A stretch of 35,665 nucleotides of DNA, taken from NCBI RefSeq assembly GCF_007679345.1, contig NZ_VEGH01000015.1:72051-107715 (forward strand), in the 5' to 3' direction. The notes below the pieces were generated by a model, which was not told the DNA's origin, searched no databases, and saw only the letters and a list, made by a program, of their open reading frames with translations. The number at the start of each line of letters is the position of its first letter. The stretch's first letter is position 1. Of this stretch, positions 20,502 to 28,495 are shown one piece after another. This DNA comes from Cellulosimicrobium cellulans. Its GTDB lineage: Bacteria > Actinomycetota > Actinomycetes > Actinomycetales > Cellulomonadaceae. The translations under genes and the position numbers were made by a program.

Positions 20502-21626
20502 TCACTCCGGCTTCGCGCCGAAGACGATCTCGTCCCAGCTCGGCACCTTCGGGCGGCCCCGCCGTCCGGCGGACCGGGGCTTCGGCTGCTCCTCGGGCCG
20601 GGCCGGCGCCGTGTCCTCGTCCGGACCGGGCCGGGACGGGTCCGGCTCGCCGGGCTCGAGGGCGACGGGCGTCTCGGGCTCGTCCTCGGCCGGCGTCGGC
20701 CGGGCCGGGGTCGGGTAGATGCGGGCCTCGGCGGCCGGCTCGGCGTCGACCGGGTGGGCGCCGGGAGCGGTCGGCTCGTCGAGCTGGCCGAAGTCGAACG
20801 CGTGCTGGGGGCCGAAGCCGCCGAACCCGTCGCCGTCCTCGTCGTCCTCCAGGTCGAGCGTCTGCCGCACGCCGCGGCGGGAGCGCAGGTCGTCCAGCAG
20901 CTCGTGCGTGGCGCGCAGGTCGTCGGCCGGGTCCTCCTCCTCGCGGTGCTGCGCGCGCCCGGGGGCGTCGACGGCCGCGAGCACGGGGCGCACGTCGGCG
21001 TCCACGTCGTAGACCAGGTCGCGCACCGCGGACAGGTGCCGGCGGGGGACCGGGCCGTCGGCGATCTCCGTCTCGGAGAGCCAGCGGGCCTCGTCCTCCT
21101 CCGCGTGCACCGCGCGCGCCTGCGCGTCGTAGGACCAGCGCGCCTCGCGGGCGTCGTCCTCGACGCGGAACCGTGCCACGACGACCCAGCCGCCGCCGGG
21201 CTCGCGGTACGCGTCCCAGGTGACGGCCGCCGTGTCGACGCCGCGCGCCGCCAGGCGGTCGACCACCAGCTCGCCCAGCACCGGGGCGCCGACGTCGCGG
21301 CCGACCCGGGTGCCGCGCGCCTGCTCGGCGACGAACTCGCGCTCGGCGAGCACCGGGCCCTCGAACCGCCGCACGTGCTCGACGGCCAGCCCGGACTCCT
21401 CGGCGATCTGCTCCGCGGACTGCCCGGCGCGCACCCGCGCCTGGATCTCCCGCGGGCTCGGCACGCCCGACTGCTCGGCGCGGATCTGCTCCAGCTGCGG
21501 GCGGTCGCGGCGCACCGCGGCGCGCAGCGGCTCGTCGATGCGCAGGCGGTAGCGCTGCCCGTCGGCCGCGGCGAGGACCAGGTGCTCCCCGTCCTCGTGC
21601 AGCCCGATCAGCTCCAGCTCGGCCAT
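20502..21626 (-). CDS. sepH: Cell-division protein SepH
   Basis: The 374-residue protein matches SepH (DUF3071), an actinobacterial FtsZ-binding factor that promotes Z-ring assembly. The N-terminal domain begins MAELELIGLHEDGEHLVL. The helix-turn-helix-like part lies at about residues 55-105 (PSPREIQARVRAGQSAEQIAEESGLAVEHVRRFEGPVLAEREFV). A conserved beta-rich part with WDAYREPGGGWVVVARF follows. The middle and C-terminal region (about 210-350) is acidic and Pro-rich and probably disordered. The end carries the conserved motif KVPSWDEIVFGAKPE. A GGGAGAGG ribosome binding site precedes the ATG at 21626. The family role comes from Streptomyces and Mycobacterium work as I recall it. Confidence 0.92.
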   Translation of the reverse strand: MAELELIGLHEDGEHLVLAAADGQRYRLRIDEPLRAAVRRDRPQLEQIRAEQSGVPSPREIQARVRAGQSAEQIAEESGLAVEHVRRFEGPVLAEREFVAEQARGTRVGRDVGAPVLGELVVDRLAARGVDTAAVTWDAYREPGGGWVVVARFRVEDDAREARWSYDAQARAVHAEEDEARWLSETEIADGPVPRRHLSAVRDLVYDVDADVRPVLAAVDAPGRAQHREEEDPADDLRATHELLDDLRSRRGVRQTLDLEDDEDGDGFGGFGPQHAFDFGQLDEPTAPGAHPVDAEPAAEARIYPTPARPTPAEDEPETPVALEPGEPDPSRPGPDEDTAPARPEEQPKPRSAGRRGRPKVPSWDEIVFGAKPE

Positions 21627-21720
21627 CACACCTCTCCCATCGTTCCGCGGACGAGCCTGCCATCGCCGGGGCCCGATCCCGGGGAGGCTCGGCGGTGCGC
21701 CGCGGCGAACTCCCGGCTGC

Positions 21721-21726
21721 CATGAT
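21721..21726 (+). promoter_or_regulatory. -10 hexamer, leaderless promoter of the TRIC-family gene
   Basis: CATGAT ends 7 nt before the GTG at 21734. If correct, the alternative ATG at 21722 lies inside the promoter and is not used. Confidence 0.45.
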
Positions 21727-21733
21727 CTCCCCT

Positions 21734-22552
21734 GTGCACGTCGACCTCCCCCTGCAGCCCGTGCTCGAGCTCCTGGGCGTGTTCGTCGGCGCGCTGTCCG
21801 GCGGCCTCGCCGCGGTGCGCAAGGGGTTCGACATCTTCGGCATCGTCGTGCTGGCCTGGGTGGCCGGCCTCGGCGGCGGCATCCTGCGCGACGTCCTGAT
21901 CGGCGCGATCCCGCCCGTCGGCATCGCGCAGTGGCAGTTCGTCGCGACCGCGTGTGCCGCGGGGCTCGTGACGTGGGCCGCGCACCCGGGCCTGCACCGG
22001 CTGCGCCGGCTCGTGCTCGTGCTCGACGCCGGGGCGCTGGCGCTGTTCACCGTCGTCGGGACCATCAAGGCGCTCGAGTACGGCGTGGGCGCCACCGCGG
22101 CGGTGTTCGCCGGGATCGTCACCGGCGTCGGCGGCGGGGTGCTGCGCGACCTGCTCACCGGCGAGGTGCCCGCCGTGCTGCACCAGCGGCAGCTCTACGC
22201 GATCCCGTCCCTCCTGGGCGCGCTGGTGCTCGCGGTGCTGTGGCGGGAGGAGGCGCTGTCCGAGGGCACCGTGGTCGCCGCGGTCGTGGGCGTGCTCGGC
22301 GTCCGGCTCGTGGCCCTGCGCTTCGGGTGGCAGGCGCCCGGGCCCTGGGACCGCACGGCCGCGCGGGCCCGCCTCGGCCGCGTGGGCGGCGTCGGCCGGG
22401 GCGGGCGCACCGGGCGCGTCGCGCGCGAGCAGCCCGCGCCCCTGCTGCGGTGGGTGGACCGGCTGCGCCGGGACCGCGCGGCGCGCCGGGACGGCTCGGC
22501 GCGCCGGGACGGCGCCGGGCGCGGGGACGGCGGGCTCCCCGGCGCCGGCTGA
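21734..22552 (+). CDS. TRIC-type cation channel family protein (UPF0126)
   Basis: This membrane protein of about 272 residues consists of two UPF0126 repeats with the signature GGGILRDVL and GGGVLRDLL. Seven hydrophobic segments can be read between residues 5 and 200. The sequence after about residue 205 is a cytoplasmic Arg/Gly-rich tail with three short copies of RRDG/RRDR. Prokaryotic members form trimeric, potassium-permeable channels similar to animal TRIC proteins; glycine uptake has been suggested for some. The ATG at 21722 is an alternative start that adds four residues. The gene is divergent from sepH across a 107-bp gap. Confidence 0.85.
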   Translation: MHVDLPLQPVLELLGVFVGALSGGLAAVRKGFDIFGIVVLAWVAGLGGGILRDVLIGAIPPVGIAQWQFVATACAAGLVTWAAHPGLHRLRRLVLVLDAGALALFTVVGTIKALEYGVGATAAVFAGIVTGVGGGVLRDLLTGEVPAVLHQRQLYAIPSLLGALVLAVLWREEALSEGTVVAAVVGVLGVRLVALRFGWQAPGPWDRTAARARLGRVGGVGRGGRTGRVAREQPAPLLRWVDRLRRDRAARRDGSARRDGAGRGDGGLPGAG

Positions 22553-22578
22553 GGCGCCCACGGCGGGCGCCGCTCCGG

Positions 22579-22584
22579 CAGGAT
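22579..22584 (+). promoter_or_regulatory. -10 hexamer, leaderless promoter of the inositol monophosphatase gene
   Basis: CAGGAT ends 7 nt before the GTG at 22592, which favours that start over one three codons upstream. Confidence 0.45.
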
Positions 22585-22591
22585 GGGCCGC

Positions 22592-23461
22592 GTGACGAGC
22601 GCACCCGAGCCCACCCCCACCCCCGCCCCCGCCCCGCTGCCGGACCCCGCCGAGGTCCGCGCCCTCACCGATCTCGCCGAGCGCCTCGCGCGCTCCGCGG
22701 GCGACCTGATCCGGACGACGAGCCCCGAGCGGGTGCAGGTCGCCGCGACCAAGTCCAGCGACGTCGACCCGGTCACCGCGATGGACCTCGCGTCCGAGAC
22801 CCACCTGCGCGCGCTGCTGGCCGAGCACCGGCCGCACGACGGGGTCCTGGGGGAGGAGCACGGCCTCGAGCCGGGGACGAGCGGCCTCACCTGGGTGCTG
22901 GACCCGATCGACGGCACCGTGAACTACCTGTACGGCGTCCCCGCGTTCGCGGTGTCCGTGGGCGTCGTCGCCGGCGACCCGGACCCCGGGCGGTGGACGC
23001 CGGTCGCCGGCTGCGTGCACGCGGTCGCCGACGGCCGGACCTACACCGCCGGACGCGGGCAGGGCGCGTTCCGCGACGGCCACCGCCTCGAGGTCAACCC
23101 GGCCCGCCCGCTCGCCACGTCCCTGATCGGCACCGGCTTCGGCTACCGCGCGGAGCGCCGTCGGGCGCAGGGGCGCGTCCTCGCCGCGCTGCTGCCGCGG
23201 GTGCGGGACATCCGGCGCATCGGCTCGGCCGCCCTGGACCTGTGCCGGGTGGCGGAGGGCTCGCTCGACGCGCACTACGAGCGCGGCCTCAACCCGTGGG
23301 ACCTCGCTGCCGGCCAGATCATCGCGATCGAGGCGGGTGCGCAGGTCAGCGGCCTGCGGGGCCGGCCGGCCGGGATCGAGATGTCCGTCGTCGGGCCCGC
23401 GGCGACGGTGCACGAGCTGGCCGCGCTGCTCGCCGACCTGGGCGCCGACGCGGACGACTGA
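22592..23461 (+). CDS. suhB: Inositol monophosphatase family protein
   Basis: The 289-residue protein belongs to the Mg2+-dependent, Li+-sensitive sugar phosphatases. Motif one is LDPIDGTVNYLYG, and motif two is NPWDLAAGQIIAIEAGAQV. The upstream metal ligand is in GEEHG. DVDPVTAMDLASE matches the family N-terminal helix. The first 25 residues are Pro/Thr-rich and variable. The substrate may be inositol 1-phosphate, needed for phosphatidylinositol and mycothiol, or another sugar phosphate; the motifs do not decide. The position corresponds to M. tuberculosis suhB (Rv2701c) in the conserved block that also contains DUF4193, DUF3093 and dut. Confidence 0.9.
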   Translation: MTSAPEPTPTPAPAPLPDPAEVRALTDLAERLARSAGDLIRTTSPERVQVAATKSSDVDPVTAMDLASETHLRALLAEHRPHDGVLGEEHGLEPGTSGLTWVLDPIDGTVNYLYGVPAFAVSVGVVAGDPDPGRWTPVAGCVHAVADGRTYTAGRGQGAFRDGHRLEVNPARPLATSLIGTGFGYRAERRRAQGRVLAALLPRVRDIRRIGSAALDLCRVAEGSLDAHYERGLNPWDLAAGQIIAIEAGAQVSGLRGRPAGIEMSVVGPAATVHELAALLADLGADADD

Positions 23462-23491
23462 GCCCGGTGTGCACGGCGCTCCGAAATGAGG

Positions 23492-23497
23492 CACAAT
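23492..23497 (+). promoter_or_regulatory. Possible -10 hexamer of the DUF4193 promoter
   Basis: CACAAT stands out in the GC-rich gap and would give a leader of roughly 90 nt. No clear -35 is visible. Confidence 0.3.
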
Positions 23498-23590
23498 CCG
23501 GGGCGCCCGACCGGGAACAAACAGCGACCCCCGTTCGCTTGATCCCGCGTACGCCGATCCCGACCACCAGACGGAGCGTGACCACACCAC

Positions 23591-23890
23591 ATGGCAACCG
23601 ACTACGACGCCCCGCGCAAGACCGAGGAGGACCTCAGCGAGGACTCGCTGCAGGAGCTCCAGGCCCGGCGCTCCGACAAGAACTCGGGCGTGGTGGACGA
23701 GGACGAGACCGAAGCGGCCGAGGGGTTCGAGCTCCCGGGCGCGGACCTGTCGGGCGAGGAGCTCTCGGTCCGGGTGCTGCCGCGTCAGGCCGACGAGTTC
23801 ACCTGCTCGAAGTGCTTCCTGGTCCACCACCGCAGCCAGCTCGCCTACGAGAAGGACGGCATGCCCGTCTGCTCGGAGTGCGCGGCCTGA
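23591..23890 (+). CDS. DUF4193 family protein
   Basis: The 99-residue protein is acidic in its first two thirds ([30 protein letters not shown]). It ends in a short zinc-ribbon-like module, [18 protein letters not shown]...PVCSECAA, with CxxC pairs at about residues 77/80 and 95/98. The family is nearly universal in actinobacteria (Rv2699c in M. tuberculosis) and has no established function that I know of. The zinc-ribbon-like end suggests contact with nucleic acid, RNA polymerase or the ribosome, which is inference. GGAG lies about 14 nt before the ATG. A strong hairpin follows. Confidence 0.9.
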   Translation: MATDYDAPRKTEEDLSEDSLQELQARRSDKNSGVVDEDETEAAEGFELPGADLSGEELSVRVLPRQADEFTCSKCFLVHHRSQLAYEKDGMPVCSECAA

Positions 23891-23948
23891 GCTGCCGTCC
23901 GGGCGCGCCGTCCGCGTGACGGGCGTGGCGCGCCCCACCCAGCCGTCG

Positions 23949-23985
23949 CGACGCCGGCCGGACCCCCGTGGTCCGGCCGGCGTCG
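23949..23985. terminator. Strong bidirectional hairpin between the DUF4193 and DUF3093 genes
   Basis: A perfect 15-bp stem (23949-23963 with 23971-23985) with a 7-nt loop lies between the convergent genes, 16 bp before the DUF3093 stop codon. Confidence 0.9.
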
Positions 23986-24001
23986 TCGTCCCCGGGCCCG
24001 C

Positions 24002-24484
24002 TCAGGCGCCCGGTGCCGTCCCGGGGCCCCGGTCGTCCCCGCCGCCGAGCGCGGCCACCAGGTCCGCCGGTCGCCGGGTCGACACCACCCAGTACGGCGT
24101 CGGGTCGGCCGGGTCGTCGAGCTCGACCCGCACGGCGGTCCGCACCCAGCCGCGCAGGCACACGTGCGCGCGCGCGTCCAGGCCCGGGCCGAGCTCGTGC
24201 CGGGTCTCGTCGGCGTCCAGCGCGCGCGGCGCCCGGAGCAGGGCGACCGGGACGTGCGCGTCCCCCGCGTGCAGCTCGCCGTCCGCCACCTGCACGCGCG
24301 TAGCGAGCCGCGCCGCCGCCAGCCCGGCCGCGACCAGGCCGAGGACCGTGCCGACCGCGGCCGCCGCCGGCGAGAGCGGCAGCAGCACGATGCCGAGCAT
24401 CGCGGCCAGGGCGGGCACGGCGACCCAGCCGGCGGGGGAGGGCCAGAGGCGCTCGGCGAAGGCGGGGGCGGTCGTCGTCTGCAC
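24002..24484 (-). CDS. DUF3093 family membrane protein
   Basis: The 160-residue protein has two adjoining hydrophobic segments near the N-terminus ([18 protein letters not shown] and [18 protein letters not shown]). A soluble domain follows (about residues 65-155) with [16 protein letters not shown], typical of DUF3093 (Rv2698 in M. tuberculosis). It is probably anchored in the membrane with its domain in the cytoplasm. Function is unknown. GTG 24484 is chosen over the longer open frame, which reads into dut on the other strand, because a GATGCT hexamer ends 6 nt upstream. It is divergent from dut, with only 40 bp between the start codons. Confidence 0.85.
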   Translation of the reverse strand: MQTTTAPAFAERLWPSPAGWVAVPALAAMLGIVLLPLSPAAAAVGTVLGLVAAGLAAARLATRVQVADGELHAGDAHVPVALLRAPRALDADETRHELGPGLDARAHVCLRGWVRTAVRVELDDPADPTPYWVVSTRRPADLVAALGGGDDRGPGTAPGA

Positions 24485-24490
24485 GGCCCC

Positions 24491-24496
24491 AGCATC
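24491..24496 (-). promoter_or_regulatory. -10 hexamer, leaderless promoter of the DUF3093 gene
   Basis: On the minus strand GATGCT ends 6 nt before the GTG at 24484. It lies only 14 bp from the divergent dut hexamer, so the two promoters nearly overlap. Confidence 0.4.
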
Positions 24497-24510
24497 CCAC
24501 CTGCGGCGGG

Positions 24511-24516
24511 TAGGGT
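24511..24516 (+). promoter_or_regulatory. -10 hexamer, leaderless promoter of dut
   Basis: TAGGGT ends 8 nt before the GTG at 24525, with no ribosome binding site. Confidence 0.55.
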
Positions 24517-24524
24517 CGGGGCCC

Positions 24525-25115
24525 GTGACGGACGACGCGCCCGCCCCCGTGGCCCACGAGACCCTGACCATCGGCCTGCGCCGCCTCGACGACGGCGTCC
24601 CGCTCCCGGCGTACGCGCACCCCGGAGACGCCGGCGCGGACCTGGTGACCCGGGTGGACGCGACGATCGAGCCCGGCGAGCGGGTCACCGTGCCGACCGG
24701 CATCGCGATCGCGCTGCCCGAGGGGTACGCGGCCTTCGTGCACCCGCGGTCGGGCCTTGCCGCGCGGCACGGTCTGACGATCGTCAACGCCCCGGGCACG
24801 GTGGACGCCGGCTACCGCGGCGAGATCGCCGTCACCCTGCTCAACACCGACGCGCGCGAGCCGGTGGTGCTGCACCGCGGCGACCGGGTGGCCCAGCTGG
24901 TCATCCAGCGCGTCGAGCGCGCGCTGTTCGTCGAGGCGGACGAGCTGCCGGACTCGGTCCGGGGGACCGGCGGGTTCGGGTCCAGCGGGGGCTGGCGCGC
25001 GGCCGGCGGTCCCGCGGCCGCCCCCGGGGCACCCACCGACGCCGCCGGCGCGGCCACCGAGGCCGGTGCCGCGCCCACCGCTGCGCCCGCGGCGGACACG
25101 CAGGCGGCCCGCTAG
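24525..25115 (+). CDS. dut: dUTP diphosphatase
   Basis: The 196-residue protein is a trimeric dUTPase that hydrolyses dUTP to dUMP and diphosphate, limiting uracil in DNA. All five motifs are present: HPGDAGADL (residues 32-40), [21 protein letters not shown] with the catalytic Asp, RVAQLVIQ, and the flexible P-loop-like [10 protein letters not shown]. After the last motif, an Ala/Pro/Gly/Thr-rich tail of about 45 residues is longer than usual and probably disordered. The gene opens a rightward run with DUF3710, OB-fold and DUF3159 genes, though DUF3710 seems to have its own promoter. Confidence 0.96.
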   Translation: MTDDAPAPVAHETLTIGLRRLDDGVPLPAYAHPGDAGADLVTRVDATIEPGERVTVPTGIAIALPEGYAAFVHPRSGLAARHGLTIVNAPGTVDAGYRGEIAVTLLNTDAREPVVLHRGDRVAQLVIQRVERALFVEADELPDSVRGTGGFGSSGGWRAAGGPAAAPGAPTDAAGAATEAGAAPTAAPAADTQAAR

Positions 25116-25135
25116 GTGGTCCGTCCGGCGCGGAC

Positions 25136-25141
25136 TATCGT
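25136..25141 (+). promoter_or_regulatory. -10 hexamer of the DUF3710 operon
   Basis: TATCGT in GGACTATCGTGG gives a leader of about 42 nt before the GTG at 25190. No strong -35 is seen. Confidence 0.4.
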
Positions 25142-25189
25142 GGAGACGACAGCGCCCGCGACGCGGGCGACCCGGAGAGGGGACTGAGG

Positions 25190-25978
25190 GTGGCGCTATT
25201 CCGGCGCGGTGCGAAGGACCGCACCGCCCAGGACCAGACCGCGGCCGGCGTCGACGCAGCCGAGGAGGCCGCCGACCCGGCGACCACCGCGGGGGACGCA
25301 CCCGGCGACGCGGTGCAGGACGCGACCCCGGAGGACCCGGCCCCGGCCGTCGTCGACCGGTCCGCCGGCCCCTGGGACTCGGGTGAGGAGATCCCGCCCG
25401 GCCCGCGCGTGGACCTGGGCGCCCTGCGGCTGCCCGGCGTGCACGGCATGGAGCTGCGCATGGAGATCGACAAGAAGTCCGGCACCGTGACGGCCGTCGG
25501 CGTGACGATCGACGGCTCGACCCTGCAGATGCAGGCGTTCGCGGCGCCCCGCACCGAGGGCATCTGGGACGAGATCCGCGAGGAGATCGGCGAGTCCGTG
25601 CGCAAGCAGGGCGGCGCCGTCGACGACGTGCCCGGCCCGTTCGGCCGCGAGCTGCTCGCCCGCCTGCCCGTCCGCACCCCCGAGGGCCGCACCGGGCACC
25701 GGCCCGCGCGGTTCGTCGGCGTCGACGGCCCCCGCTGGTTCCTGCGCGGGGTCATCACCGGCCGCGCGGCCGTGGACGAGGACGCCGCGGGCACCCTCGA
25801 GGACCTGTTCCGCCGGACCGTCGTCGTGCGCGGCACCGAGGCGCGCGCCCCGCGCGACCTGCTCGCGCTCACGCTGCCCCACCAGGCCGACGGCACGCCG
25901 GCCCAGCCCGCCGCCACCCAGGCCGCCCCCACGTTCGACCCGCTGAAGCGCGGGCCGGAGATCACGGAGATCCGCTGA
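25190..25978 (+). CDS. DUF3710 family protein
   Basis: The 262-residue protein has a variable acidic N-terminus (about residues 1-60). The DUF3710 domain follows: GPWDSGEEIPPGPRVDLGALRLPG, then MELRMEIDKKSGTVTAVGVTIDGSTLQMQAFAAPRTEGIWDEIREEI, and RPARFVGVDGPRWFLRGVITGRAA. It corresponds to Rv2696c of M. tuberculosis. The biochemical role is unknown. A purine-rich GGAGAGGGGACTGAGG precedes the GTG at 25190. The next gene begins one base after its stop codon, so the three genes up to DUF3159 form an operon. Confidence 0.88.
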   Translation: MALFRRGAKDRTAQDQTAAGVDAAEEAADPATTAGDAPGDAVQDATPEDPAPAVVDRSAGPWDSGEEIPPGPRVDLGALRLPGVHGMELRMEIDKKSGTVTAVGVTIDGSTLQMQAFAAPRTEGIWDEIREEIGESVRKQGGAVDDVPGPFGRELLARLPVRTPEGRTGHRPARFVGVDGPRWFLRGVITGRAAVDEDAAGTLEDLFRRTVVVRGTEARAPRDLLALTLPHQADGTPAQPAATQAAPTFDPLKRGPEITEIR

Positions 25979-25979
25979 C

Positions 25980-26357
25980 ATGTCGCCGCTGTCGCTGCGC
26001 GAGGGCCTGCGCCGGGCCGTCGCCTCGCAGGAGGAGATCGAGGCGTCCGAGGAGCGGGAGGACGCGGTCCGCGCCACGGGCTGCACGCCCGTCGACCAGA
26101 CCCCGGACCGGCACCGGGCCAAGGTCTCCGGCGTGATCCGCTCCGTCGTGCTGCGCCCGCGCCAGGGCGTGCCGGCGCTGGAGGCCGACCTGTACGACGG
26201 CAGCGGCAACCTGGTGCTGGTCTGGCTGGGCCGCCGCGAGATCGCGGGCATCGAGCCCGGCCGCCGGCTCAAGGTCGAGGGCCTGGTGTGCACCCGCGAG
26301 GGCCGGCGGTCCATGTTCAACCCCCGCTACGAGCTGCGGCCGCGTCCGGGTGAGTGA
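25980..26357 (+). CDS. OB-fold nucleic-acid-binding protein
   Basis: The 125-residue protein begins with an acidic helical part (EEIEASEEREDAV). An OB-fold of the RecG/tRNA-anticodon type follows at about residues 45-115: HRAKVSGVIRSVVLRPRQGVPALEADLYDGSGNLVLVWLGRREIAGIEPGRRLKVEGLV. It is the equivalent of Rv2694c. The substrate is unknown; single-stranded nucleic acid is likely from the fold. The ATG lies one base after the DUF3710 stop, and its last 8 bp overlap the DUF3159 start, indicating coupled translation. Confidence 0.88.
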   Translation: MSPLSLREGLRRAVASQEEIEASEEREDAVRATGCTPVDQTPDRHRAKVSGVIRSVVLRPRQGVPALEADLYDGSGNLVLVWLGRREIAGIEPGRRLKVEGLVCTREGRRSMFNPRYELRPRPGE

Positions 26358-27126
26358 GCCGACGCCGGCCGGCGGCCAGGAGCCGCCGGTGACGCCGGAC
26401 CCCGCCGTGACCCCGGCCGCCGCCCCGGAGGACGCCGTGCCCGCGCGCGGCATGCGCGCCATCGAGGCGGACAGCTTCTCCCTCGCCGAGTCCGTCGGCG
26501 GCGTCCGCGGCGCCGTCGAGTCGGTGCTGCCCGGCCTGCTGTTCGTGGTCGTCTTCGTGGCGTCCGGCCAGCAGCTGCGGCCCGCCCTCGTCGCGTCGGT
26601 CGCCGCGGCCGTGCTCGCCGTGGTCGCCCGGCTGGTCCAGCGCAGCCCGCTGACCCAGGCGCTGTCCGGCGTGCTCGGCGTCGGCATCGGCGTGGTGTGG
26701 GCGTGGCGGACCGGCGACGCCAGCGACTACTTCGCCTGGGGCTTGCTGACCAACGTCGCCTACCTGCTGGCGTTCGTCGTGTCGGTCCTGGTCCGCTGGC
26801 CGCTGGTCGGCGTGGTCCTGGGCCTGTTCCGCGGCGACGGCCCGATGTCCGAGTCCGGCTCGTGGGCCGGTGCCCTCGCGTGGCGCCGCGAGCCGGCGCT
26901 GCTGCGTCGGTACTCCCTGGTGACCTGGCTGTGGGCCGGCATGTTCGCGGCGCGGCTCGTCGTGCAGGTGCCGCTCTACTACGCCGACGAGGTCGCCTGG
27001 CTCGGCACCGCGAAGCTCGTGATGGGCGTGCCGCTCACGGCGCTGGTGCTGTGGGCGAGCTGGATCCTGGTACGCGGCTCGACAGCAGCGCGGCCAGGTC
27101 CTGCTCCGGCGCGTCCCGCCCGGTGA
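26350..27126 (+). CDS. DUF3159 family membrane protein
   Basis: The 258-residue protein is an integral membrane protein with about five hydrophobic segments between residues 60 and 245 (for example GLLFVVVFVASGQQLRPAL, LLTNVAYLLAFVVSVLV and MGVPLTALVLWASWILV). A Pro/Ala-rich, probably cytoplasmic N-terminus of about 45 residues precedes them. The cores SVGGVRGAVESVLPG and WRREPALLRRYSLVTWLWAGMFAARL identify DUF3159 (Rv2693c). Function is unknown. The GTG start overlaps the OB-fold gene by 8 bp. The last 92 bp overlap the 3' end of the convergent RCK gene; both C-terminal tails in that overlap look poorly conserved. Confidence 0.85.
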   Translation: MSEPTPAGGQEPPVTPDPAVTPAAAPEDAVPARGMRAIEADSFSLAESVGGVRGAVESVLPGLLFVVVFVASGQQLRPALVASVAAAVLAVVARLVQRSPLTQALSGVLGVGIGVVWAWRTGDASDYFAWGLLTNVAYLLAFVVSVLVRWPLVGVVLGLFRGDGPMSESGSWAGALAWRREPALLRRYSLVTWLWAGMFAARLVVQVPLYYADEVAWLGTAKLVMGVPLTALVLWASWILVRGSTAARPGPAPARPAR

Positions 27127-27733
27127 CGAACAGCAGCTCGTCGCCGCCCTCCAGGGTGTCGTCGCCGGACGGCTGGAACGGGCGGTCGTCGCGCACGATC
27201 GCGGCGAGCACGGTGTCGGCCGGCCAGTCGATCTGACCGACCAGCGACCCGGCGAGCGGCGAGCCCTCCGGGAGCGTCAGCTCGAGGATGTCCGCGCCGG
27301 ACTGGTGGAACGTGAAGATCCGCACCAGGTCGCCGACGGAGACGGCCTCCTCGATCATCGCGGTCATGATCCGCGGGGTGGAGACCGCGACGTCCACGCC
27401 CCACGCCTCGTCGAACATCCACTCGTTCTTCGGGTTGTTCACCCGGGCGACCGTGCGCGGCACGCCGTACTCGGTCTTGGCGAGCAGCGAGATGACCAGG
27501 TTGGCCTTGTCGTCGCCGGTGGCGGCCACGACCACGTCGCACTCGTCCGTGCGCGCCTGGGTCAGCGTCGGCAGCTCGCACGCGTCGGCCAGCAGCCAGT
27601 CCGCGTCGGCCACCTGCGCGACGCGCATGGCGGAGGGCTGGCGGTCGATGAGCGTGACCTCGTGCCCGTTGGCGAGCAGCTCGCGCGCGATCGAGCGGCC
27701 GACCGAGCCGGCGCCCGCGATGACGACCCTCAC
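27035..27733 (-). CDS. TrkA/RCK-family potassium regulator, second of pair (CeoC-like)
   Basis: The 232-residue protein has an RCK_N Rossmann domain starting VRVVIAGAGSVGRSIARELLANGHEVTLIDRQ, with the GxGxxG nucleotide motif and an acidic end to strand two. Its RCK_C domain (about residues 135-215) has SGADILELTLPEGSPLAGS and DDTLEGGDELLFVTG. Such proteins bind NAD(H), ATP or c-di-AMP and gate potassium transporters. The GTG start overlaps the stop of the first RCK gene by four bases (GTGA), so translation is coupled. It corresponds to ceoC of M. tuberculosis. No TrkH/TrkG pore gene is seen nearby. Confidence 0.9.
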   Translation of the reverse strand: MRVVIAGAGSVGRSIARELLANGHEVTLIDRQPSAMRVAQVADADWLLADACELPTLTQARTDECDVVVAATGDDKANLVISLLAKTEYGVPRTVARVNNPKNEWMFDEAWGVDVAVSTPRIMTAMIEEAVSVGDLVRIFTFHQSGADILELTLPEGSPLAGSLVGQIDWPADTVLAAIVRDDRPFQPSGDDTLEGGDELLFVTGRDAPEQDLAALLSSRVPGSSSPTAPAP

Positions 27734-28395
27734 GCCTGGACCTCCGGGGCCGCGGTGACGACGCGTTCGACGGCGGACTGCTCGTCGGCGCGGAGCAGCA
27801 GGTGCACGATGTCGCTCTCCTGGAGGACGGTGTTCGCGTCGGGCAGCAGCCCGTCGCCGTAGCGGGTGAGGTACGCGACGCGGGCCCCGGTGGCCTCCTC
27901 GAGCAGGCGCAGCGGCTTGCCGACCCACCCGGCGTGCACGTCGACCTCGGACAGGCTGATCTTCCCCGACGCGTCGGTGAACTGGCTCGTGGCGCCCATG
28001 GGCAGCAGCCGGCGCAGCACCTGGTCGGCGGTCCACCGCACGGTCGCGACCGTCGGGATGCCGAGGCGCTGGTAGATCTCCGCGCGGTGCGGGTCGTAGA
28101 TCCGGGCGACCACGTTCTCGACGCCGAACGTCTCGCGCACCACGCGCGCGGCGAGGATGTTGGAGTTGTCGCCGTCCGACACGGCGGCGAAGCCGAACGC
28201 GTCGTCGATCCCCGCCTGGCGCAGCGTGTCGCGGTCGAAGCCGAGCCCCGTGACCTTGCTGCCGGCGAACTCGGGGTCGAGCCGGCGGAACGAGTCCGGG
28301 TTCTGGTCGATCACCGCGACGGAGTGCCCGTGGGCCTCCAGCGACTGGGCGAGCGTGGCGCCGGCGCGGCCGCAGCCCATGATGACGAAGTGCAC
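27730..28395 (-). CDS. TrkA/RCK-family potassium regulator, first of pair (CeoB-like)
   Basis: The 221-residue protein begins VHFVIMGCGRAGATLAQSLEAHGHSVAVIDQNP, a Rossmann fold with GxGxxG. The RCK_N domain continues to about residue 120 with FGVENVVARIYDPHRAEIYQRLG. The RCK_C domain (about 135-217) includes EVDVHAGWVGKPLRLLEE and LQESDIVHLLLRADE. It is the partner of the next gene and corresponds to ceoB. GTG 28395 is preferred over the longer frame, because a TAGCGT hexamer ends 8 nt upstream and the fold begins directly after it. It is divergent from the potassium permease, with 100 bp between the two start codons. Confidence 0.9.
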   Translation of the reverse strand: MHFVIMGCGRAGATLAQSLEAHGHSVAVIDQNPDSFRRLDPEFAGSKVTGLGFDRDTLRQAGIDDAFGFAAVSDGDNSNILAARVVRETFGVENVVARIYDPHRAEIYQRLGIPTVATVRWTADQVLRRLLPMGATSQFTDASGKISLSEVDVHAGWVGKPLRLLEEATGARVAYLTRYGDGLLPDANTVLQESDIVHLLLRADEQSAVERVVTAAPEVQA

Positions 28396-28403
28396 AACGC
28401 GGA

Positions 28404-28409
28404 ACGCTA
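28404..28409 (-). promoter_or_regulatory. -10 hexamer, leaderless promoter of the RCK pair
   Basis: On the minus strand TAGCGT ends 8 nt before the GTG at 28395. An overlapping TATAGC (28406-28411) is an alternative hexamer. Confidence 0.5.
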
Positions 28410-28481
28410 TACCCCGCGCGGACCGCCGGGCACGCCGGTGGTCCCGGGCGGGGTCCGGTGCCGGATCGGCCGCGGTGCGCC

Positions 28482-28487
28482 TAGCAT
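28482..28487 (+). promoter_or_regulatory. -10 hexamer, leaderless promoter of the potassium permease
   Basis: TAGCAT ends 8 nt before the GTG at 28496. It shares the 100-bp divergent region with the RCK promoter. Confidence 0.55.
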
Positions 28488-28495
28488 GGTCGCTC

